Part shown: one piece after another, positions 31,180-35,029 of the stretch | Position numbering within the stretch: position 1 is the stretch's first letter | How the letters are laid out: every line of letters begins with the position of its first letter | Origin: a virus | DNA length: 35,029 nt | Virus record (IMG/VR): IMGVR_UViG_3300004369_000629 | Span: 1-35,029 of that record | Strand: one strand, 5' to 3' | Program-made: the position numbers and the translations under genes | Notes under the pieces: generated by a model | Databases searched by the model: none | Told to the model about the DNA's origin: nothing | Seen by the model: only the letters and a program-made list of their open reading frames with translations

Positions 31180-32741
31180 ATCATGATAAATGGCATTGGT
31201 GCTACAAAATCATCTACACCATCACGCATTGCACTATCCAATTCACTGTCAAAACTCTGTAGTGCCTGTGTCATTCGTAACGCCAACAAACTGGCCATTA
31301 CTAAATCATCACGCTCGCCCTGTTTTGCACTAAAACTAGAGCCATGTGCCACAAATGTTTTAAGTTCGCTAATTAAATTTTGACTATGAATAGTCATCTT
31401 TTTACCTTCAATTAAACTCTTGAACTTTGCACACACTGTAATTTTACTTTTGTTGGTTGTGGTAAAGCCTTTACGATGCAATCTTGACGACCCTGCAGTA
31501 ACAGGTTGACTAAGAAATGTTCCTTTAATATTCTCTTCGCCCATCTCAGCAATCACTACCAGTCCTGCTTCGCCTAGTGTATTGTTTTCTATGCTATAGT
31601 AAATGTCGGTGGCTTTTCCTGTTAGTTCTGCAATATGATCACAGATTTCTTTAAGTATAACAATTTGTCGCTGTATAGGTGTTTTGTTGTGTTGCCACTC
31701 GCCGCACTGTATCATGGTAGGCAACTCGAATATTTGTATGGCCGCAGGGTCACCGCCTGTGCCAAGACTTGGGTCTAATCCCACTACGTATGTTTTACCT
31801 TTTTCGGGCTTTTTATACCAACGTACTTGGCCTTGTTTTTCTATAGGGTCTTTGCCCTCCATGTCAATCAGTGTGGTGCTGTTGATCAGTGTTTCATCGT
31901 ATATTAAGAATTCACAGCCGTGTTCACGTCGGAAACGTTCTTCGCCGATACGTCCTATTTCTTCTTCTTTCCACTTGTCGTCCCTGTCGGGATGTTCCCA
32001 CCAATCAGATTGGTATGCAAAGAATCCGTTTACTCCTAACCCATCAACAGTTGGGTTGCCATATTCGTCAATGTTCTTGTTTGCTTGTTTCCAAATAAAC
32101 GCAAACTGATCCTCATCACTGTTTGGAGTTGATGTGATAATTGCCTGACCACCAGTACTGAGTGTGGGCGATATGGATGTCCAAAACTCACGGGCAATAG
32201 TAGGTCTCACAAATGCAAACTCGTCACAGTATAGTAGTGTAATACTCATACCTCGTCCAGTTGTTTCAGTGGTTGTTTGCGAAACAATACGTGACCCATT
32301 TTCAAAGTCTATACTTCCTTTGTTATAGCTCACTACACCAGCACGTATAAAGTCAGGACATAGTTCATACGCATACCTAATACGTTGCATAATCTCCTGT
32401 GCACCTGTGTACTTGTGTGCGGCAATAAGAATTGTGCTGTCTGATTTAAACATGGCCCGCCACAGCAAATAGCCCGCGGCAGTGGTTGTTTTACCAGTCT
32501 GCCTTGGCATTAGACTTATGCTAAAACGATTTTTGTGATACGCATTAATTAATCTCTTTTGATACTCAAACGGCTTGTACATCATCTTGCCTTTAACAGG
32601 ATGCTGTATATTAAAATAGTTACTCATAAAGTGTTCTGGCCCTGTATCTGGGTCTGCGCACTTCATAAATTCTTGTATTTGCTCCTGTGTGAAGTTTACC
32701 TTCTGATAAGGAGTCTTAATAATGTTTGCTTCGTTTGACAT
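31176..32741 (-). CDS. 17: Large terminase subunit (gp17)
   Basis: The 521-residue protein has the ATPase Walker A LMPRQTGKTTT (residues 78-87), Walker B LLYCDE with Asp173/Glu174, and a C-terminal RNase H-like nuclease. The nuclease has VVGLDPSLGTGGDPAA near 325-340, SIENNTLGEAG, and GERDDLVMASLLA with the last catalytic Asp. It translocates and cuts DNA into the head. T4 gp17 is 610 residues; marine relatives are about 540. The start overlaps the -35 box of the divergent HNH promoter. Confidence 0.95.
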   Translation of the reverse strand: MSNEANIIKTPYQKVNFTQEQIQEFMKCADPDTGPEHFMSNYFNIQHPVKGKMMYKPFEYQKRLINAYHKNRFSISLMPRQTGKTTTAAGYLLWRAMFKSDSTILIAAHKYTGAQEIMQRIRYAYELCPDFIRAGVVSYNKGSIDFENGSRIVSQTTTETTGRGMSITLLYCDEFAFVRPTIAREFWTSISPTLSTGGQAIITSTPNSDEDQFAFIWKQANKNIDEYGNPTVDGLGVNGFFAYQSDWWEHPDRDDKWKEEEIGRIGEERFRREHGCEFLIYDETLINSTTLIDMEGKDPIEKQGQVRWYKKPEKGKTYVVGLDPSLGTGGDPAAIQIFELPTMIQCGEWQHNKTPIQRQIVILKEICDHIAELTGKATDIYYSIENNTLGEAGLVVIAEMGEENIKGTFLSQPVTAGSSRLHRKGFTTTNKSKITVCAKFKSLIEGKKMTIHSQNLISELKTFVAHGSSFSAKQGERDDLVMASLLALRMTQALQSFDSELDSAMRDGVDDFVAPMPFIMI

Positions 32742-32763
32742 GGTGATATATACTTTATATACT
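32735..32763 (+). promoter_or_regulatory. Sigma70 promoter for the HNH gene, overlapping the terminase start
   Basis: TTGACA (32735-32740), a 17-base spacer and TATACT (32758-32763) are followed by seven bases and the ATG at 32771. Transcription would begin next to the ATG. The -35 box covers two bases of the divergent terminase start codon, so polymerase here could also affect terminase expression. Confidence 0.8.
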
Positions 32764-32770
32764 ATTACTT

Positions 32771-33298
32771 ATGGCACATACACTCTTACTTAACAAAGAT
32801 TACACCCCTATATCAGTTCTACCACTGTCTGTAATACATTGGCACCACTCAATCAAATTAATGTTCTTAGGGCGCATACAAGTGCTGGAAACCTACCCAG
32901 ATTGGCACGTAAACAGCGAAAAACTTACCTTAAATGTGCCTAGTGTAGCAGTTACCAAGGAATACTTTAATCCTAAACGTTATGTACGTTTTAGCAGAGC
33001 AAATATTTATTTGCGTGATTTATACCAGTGTCAATATTGTACAGATGCATTTGACTTTAAGGATTTATCCATAGACCATGTCGTACCACGTGCCCGCGGT
33101 GGTAAAACTTCTTGGGAGAACTGTGTAACTTCTTGCAAAGGGTGTAATACTCGCAAGGCTGATAAATTACAAAAGCCAGTACGCAAACCGTTTAAACCAG
33201 ACTACTGGGGACTAGCATCAGCATGGCGCAACAGTCCTGTGGAAATCAAAGACCCTAAGTGGGAACAATATTTGGGACTTAAAGCAAAGGTTGCTTAG
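32771..33298 (+). CDS. HNH endonuclease
   Basis: The 175-residue protein has C87xxC90 (YQCQYC), then LSIDHVVPRARGG (Asp102-His103), Asn117 in SWENCVT, and C122xxC125N126 (SCKGCN). This is a complete zinc-finger HNH (McrA-like) nuclease. An N-terminal 85-residue domain (LNKDYTPISVLPLS) is shared with phage and bacterial relatives. It is the only plus-strand gene in the right third of the window, with its own early promoter. It may act in DNA processing or as a mobile nuclease; no split gene next to it supports homing. Its stop overlaps the convergent small gene by four bases. Confidence 0.85.
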   Translation: MAHTLLLNKDYTPISVLPLSVIHWHHSIKLMFLGRIQVLETYPDWHVNSEKLTLNVPSVAVTKEYFNPKRYVRFSRANIYLRDLYQCQYCTDAFDFKDLSIDHVVPRARGGKTSWENCVTSCKGCNTRKADKLQKPVRKPFKPDYWGLASAWRNSPVEIKDPKWEQYLGLKAKVA

Positions 33299-33486
33299 TA
33301 AGGCTTCTCGCCTGTGAGATATGGGCGACTGAACCACAACTTAAACCATTCGGGTGTGCCTGGTTTAATTTTCCGCTTTTTCATTATTTTAGCTTTTTCG
33401 TTTGCAGTATAACTGATATTACTGAGAGACTTTGATTTCTTCTTCTCAGTAATTCCTGCTAGTCGTTGTAGTTCTGCTATGGTCAT
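33295..33486 (-). CDS. Small basic late protein (63 aa)
   Basis: The 63-residue protein starts MTIAELQRLAGITEKKK. The RLAGITE segment resembles short N-terminal peptides I know from many small proteins of marine T4-like phages. The rest is Lys/Arg-rich with an aromatic end (GTPEWFKLWFSRPYL). A late promoter lies five bases before the ATG, and no ribosome site is visible. The (I/L)xE site ITE (12-14) may be a prohead protease site. The function is unknown; a minor virion protein is possible. Confidence 0.6.
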   Translation of the reverse strand: MTIAELQRLAGITEKKKSKSLSNISYTANEKAKIMKKRKIKPGTPEWFKLWFSRPYLTGEKPY

Positions 33487-33491
33487 ATTAT

Positions 33492-33499
33492 TATTTATG
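33492..33499 (-). promoter_or_regulatory. Late promoter (CATAAATA) abutting a start codon
   Basis: CATAAATA lies five bases (ATAAT) before the ATG at 33486. It covers the stop region of the upstream SGNH-like gene. This is the third case of the same spacing. Confidence 0.65.
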
Positions 33500-34163
33500 T
33501 ACCGATTATGCTCATAATCTTCTCAGCGGCTAGTGTTTGTGTAGGATAGGTAGTGTGAAACACTTCGGGCACAGGATTATCATTTAGTTCTGCGGCTTCG
33601 TTATATATTTCTACAACTTGTTTCTTTAGATTAATAACCTGTATGTTCTGTTCTCTAGCACGACTCTCGTAACCAGCAAACATTTCATCATCTAAGAAAC
33701 CTTGTAAACTAGCATCGTATAGTGTATTAAAATAACTTTTAACAGCGTCAATCACAGCAGGGTCCAATCCTAAATCCATTTCTCCCATTATGCAAGGGAT
33801 AGTATGGCTTACAAAAGGCTCTGGACCGTTTACGTTGTATCTGATGTTTGCTAGTGGGTTACCTGGAGAAAACTGTGCATTCCAATTTGGTTTTGCTGGT
33901 ACAGTCATTCTAGCAGGATCTGTACCAGCATAGATTATAACATCAGGATCTAGTTTCAACGCTCTGTGTAGTTGCATAAAAATGGCGGAATTGGATATCC
34001 CGCCACGTGCTAGGTTTGTTACTGTGCCTTCAAGTTGCTCACTAAAGTGTTTGCCAGGAGCACTCTCATCACGTGAACAGAAACTGTCGCCACAGACTAT
34101 GATTTCTAAGTTACTTCTTTTCCATCTGCTTGACTGCTTTTTCATACGCTTCTTGAGTAACAA
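33495..34163 (-). CDS. SGNH/GDSL-like hydrolase
   Basis: The 222-residue protein has IIVCGDSFCSRDES, with the nucleophile Ser27 in the GDS block, then NLARGGISNSAI with block II Gly54. Block III GxND is changed to AGTDPAR. A C-terminal His203 lies in VFHTTYP, preceded by Glu200 rather than Asp. Such enzymes remove acyl or acetyl groups from sugars or lipids. The start is uncertain: the longest reading overlaps the nuclease gene by 53 bases, and an in-frame ATG lies at 34145. The changed block III makes full activity doubtful. Confidence 0.65.
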   Translation of the reverse strand: MLLKKRMKKQSSRWKRSNLEIIVCGDSFCSRDESAPGKHFSEQLEGTVTNLARGGISNSAIFMQLHRALKLDPDVIIYAGTDPARMTVPAKPNWNAQFSPGNPLANIRYNVNGPEPFVSHTIPCIMGEMDLGLDPAVIDAVKSYFNTLYDASLQGFLDDEMFAGYESRAREQNIQVINLKKQVVEIYNEAAELNDNPVPEVFHTTYPTQTLAAEKIMSIIGT

Positions 34164-34593
34164 TGCCTTCTGCTAGTAAACGCTTTCTGTTGACTTCATG
34201 TGCCGCTTGTGTATCTTCTTTGCTTCCGCCGAAGTAAGGAACACAGTGTCCTTCTGCTTCCATGATTTCAGTTACACGTTTCATTTCGCCGTTGTATTCT
34301 ACTTTGAAGTCACCTAGGATACGTCCAAACTTGCCTTTCATATCCTCACCACTTTTGTCTTCTGTGGTAATAAGTTTACCACCGTGCTTCATAAGTTCTT
34401 TTAGTCTTGCTTTGGCGGCTTCACCAAACAAGTCCTCTACTCTATCGCTTGTTCTTGACTCTGGGGTATCTATTCCCATGATTCGCACACGTTCATCTTT
34501 TAAACAAACGCCGAATCCCAAATCAATGTCTACGTCTACTGTATCGCCATCAACTACGTTAATGACGGTTACGTCATACTCATTTTGTTGCAT
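34111..34593 (-). CDS. Staphylococcal-nuclease-like (thermonuclease) protein
   Basis: The 160-residue protein has VVDGDTVDVDID (residues 13-24, metal ligands), RVRIMGIDTPE (35-45), EAAKARLKEL with the catalytic Glu58 region, and KFGRILGDF with Arg91. This is a complete SNase core that cuts DNA or RNA. No signal peptide is seen, so it acts inside the cell or in the virion. An AAGGAG site lies before the ATG. The role may be host DNA breakdown, but family members differ. Confidence 0.85.
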   Translation of the reverse strand: MQQNEYDVTVINVVDGDTVDVDIDLGFGVCLKDERVRIMGIDTPESRTSDRVEDLFGEAAKARLKELMKHGGKLITTEDKSGEDMKGKFGRILGDFKVEYNGEMKRVTEIMEAEGHCVPYFGGSKEDTQAAHEVNRKRLLAEGIVTQEAYEKAVKQMEKK

Positions 34594-34610
34594 CTTGATT
34601 GCTCCTTTTG

Positions 34611-34623
34611 AATTACTGTAATT
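34611..34623. repeat. Perfect palindrome upstream of the nuclease gene
   Basis: AATTAC-T-GTAATT is a perfect palindrome 18 bases before the nuclease ATG, between it and the upstream gene. It could be an operator. The flanking TTATTATTATT run on the plus strand is AT-rich and shows no clear promoter. Confidence 0.35.
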
Positions 34624-34654
34624 ATTATTATTTTATATTACTAAATGTACTACA

Positions 34655-35029
34655 CTACCACGCCCTGCAACTCCAGTAACGAGCTTTGGTCTTGGGACCT
34701 GGATTATCGCAGTTATGACGTGCTCTAAAACTTTTTCTTCTTGCTGGATTGCTCTTTTTAATACTCATTGTTTTTTGGCCGGCCTTTTTAGCACTTGTGC
34801 CACCGTGTCCAAAATTGACTTTTTTAACATTGCCTGTCTTTGGATCTTTTACATAAACCTTAAACTTCTTAACATCACCACGTGTTGGCTTGTTTAGTTT
34901 AACAGTACGTCCTTGGTATTCTGCTTCGTCTAAATTAAACTTTTCTTTTGCTTCTGCTTTTGACATGCCGTACTCTGCGTTGAACTCTTCGTCTGTAAGC
35001 TCTTCCATGGCAAGAAGCATTTCTTTTAC
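34655..35029 (-). CDS. Conserved basic phage protein with C-terminal Cys motif, 5' end cut
   Basis: The frame continues to the window edge (VKE before the first visible Met), so the true start may lie outside. The visible part (124 residues) has an acidic start (EELTDEEFNAEYG), a Lys-rich middle (PTRGDVKKFKVYVKDPKTGN) and HGGTSAKKAGQ. The C-terminus is RRKSFRARHNCDNPGPK followed by ARYWSCRAW, with two Cys. I recall similar C-termini in proteins of marine T4-like phages but cannot name the function. A DNA-binding or head-associated role is possible. Confidence 0.6.
   Translation of the reverse strand, partial: VKEMLLAMEELTDEEFNAEYGMSKAEAKEKFNLDEAEYQGRTVKLNKPTRGDVKKFKVYVKDPKTGNVKKVNFGHGGTSAKKAGQKTMSIKKSNPARRKSFRARHNCDNPGPKTKARYWSCRAW

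Noticed and set aside
1-35029. CRISPR array, insertion sequence or integrase
   Set aside because: No regular direct repeats with spacers, no transposase or recombinase motifs, and no terminal repeats or duplicated sites were seen.
1-35029. Cyanophage identity (photosynthesis genes)
   Set aside because: No psbA, psbD, hli or similar genes are present in this window, and the ferredoxin is the proteobacterial 7Fe type; the full genome could still differ.

Overview
The window looks like part of the genome of a T4-like marine myovirus. The support is a set of T4 core genes: the large terminase (gp17), the single-stranded DNA-binding protein (gp32), the recombinase UvsX and its mediator UvsY. Genes are packed almost without gaps, start/stop overlaps are frequent, and NATAAATA late promoters of the kind used by T4-like phages are present. 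No photosynthesis genes are seen. The ferredoxin is of the proteobacterial 7Fe type, and a Pho-box-like site sits in front of pstS. I infer a heterotrophic marine proteobacterial host (the cyanophage/pelagiphage-like branch of T4-like phages), but the host is not proven by this window.

Layout. (1) 1-6411, minus strand: a late surface-glycan operon with a NAD-dependent dTDP-glucose 4,6-dehydratase-like enzyme, a GT-like protein, a C-methyltransferase, a small helical protein, a probable glycosyltransferase, two GT9-like proteins, a cupin and the first codons of one more gene. (2) 6455-11386, minus strand: a 52-aa early protein, a GTRWCTA-domain protein, a short UDP-sugar dehydrogenase, a probable outer-membrane barrel lipoprotein, pstS, and a GT17 glycosyltransferase. 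(3) 11439-15785, plus strand: a second late glycan operon with a GT34-like transferase, two sugar epimerase/dehydratase proteins, an FkbM methyltransferase, a two-gene transketolase-like enzyme without its third domain, and a 51-aa basic protein. (4) 15745-21414, minus strand: an early operon (MazG-like, GT-like, ferredoxin, DUF2452-like), a radical SAM protein, a 448-aa unknown protein, a nucleotidyltransferase-cupin fusion and a methyltransferase. (5) 21411-30629, minus strand: uvsY, a small gene and uvsX, a six-gene overlapping accessory block (three radical SAM proteins, an SDR, a 2OG-oxygenase-like protein, a sulfotransferase-like protein), gp32, and a 477-aa unknown protein. (6) 30634-35029: an Fe(II)/2OG oxygenase-like protein, terminase, an HNH nuclease on the plus strand, a small late protein, an SGNH-like hydrolase, a staphylococcal-nuclease-like protein and a truncated conserved protein.

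How it works together. The two glycan operons, each behind a late promoter with a normal leader, would let the phage build or alter a surface polysaccharide late in infection. PstS and the barrel protein look like a phosphate-stress cassette. The regulatory layout is the most striking part. Several near-perfect sigma70 promoters (TTGACA-N17-TATAAT type) and several NATAAATA late promoters sit so close to start codons that transcription should begin on or next to the ATG, which predicts leaderless mRNAs. In two places a sigma70 -10 element overlaps or abuts the 5' arm of an inverted repeat, so read-through RNA and newly started RNA would fold differently. The radical SAM block between uvsX and gp32, together with an early phage ferredoxin, is the best candidate for an undescribed biochemical system.
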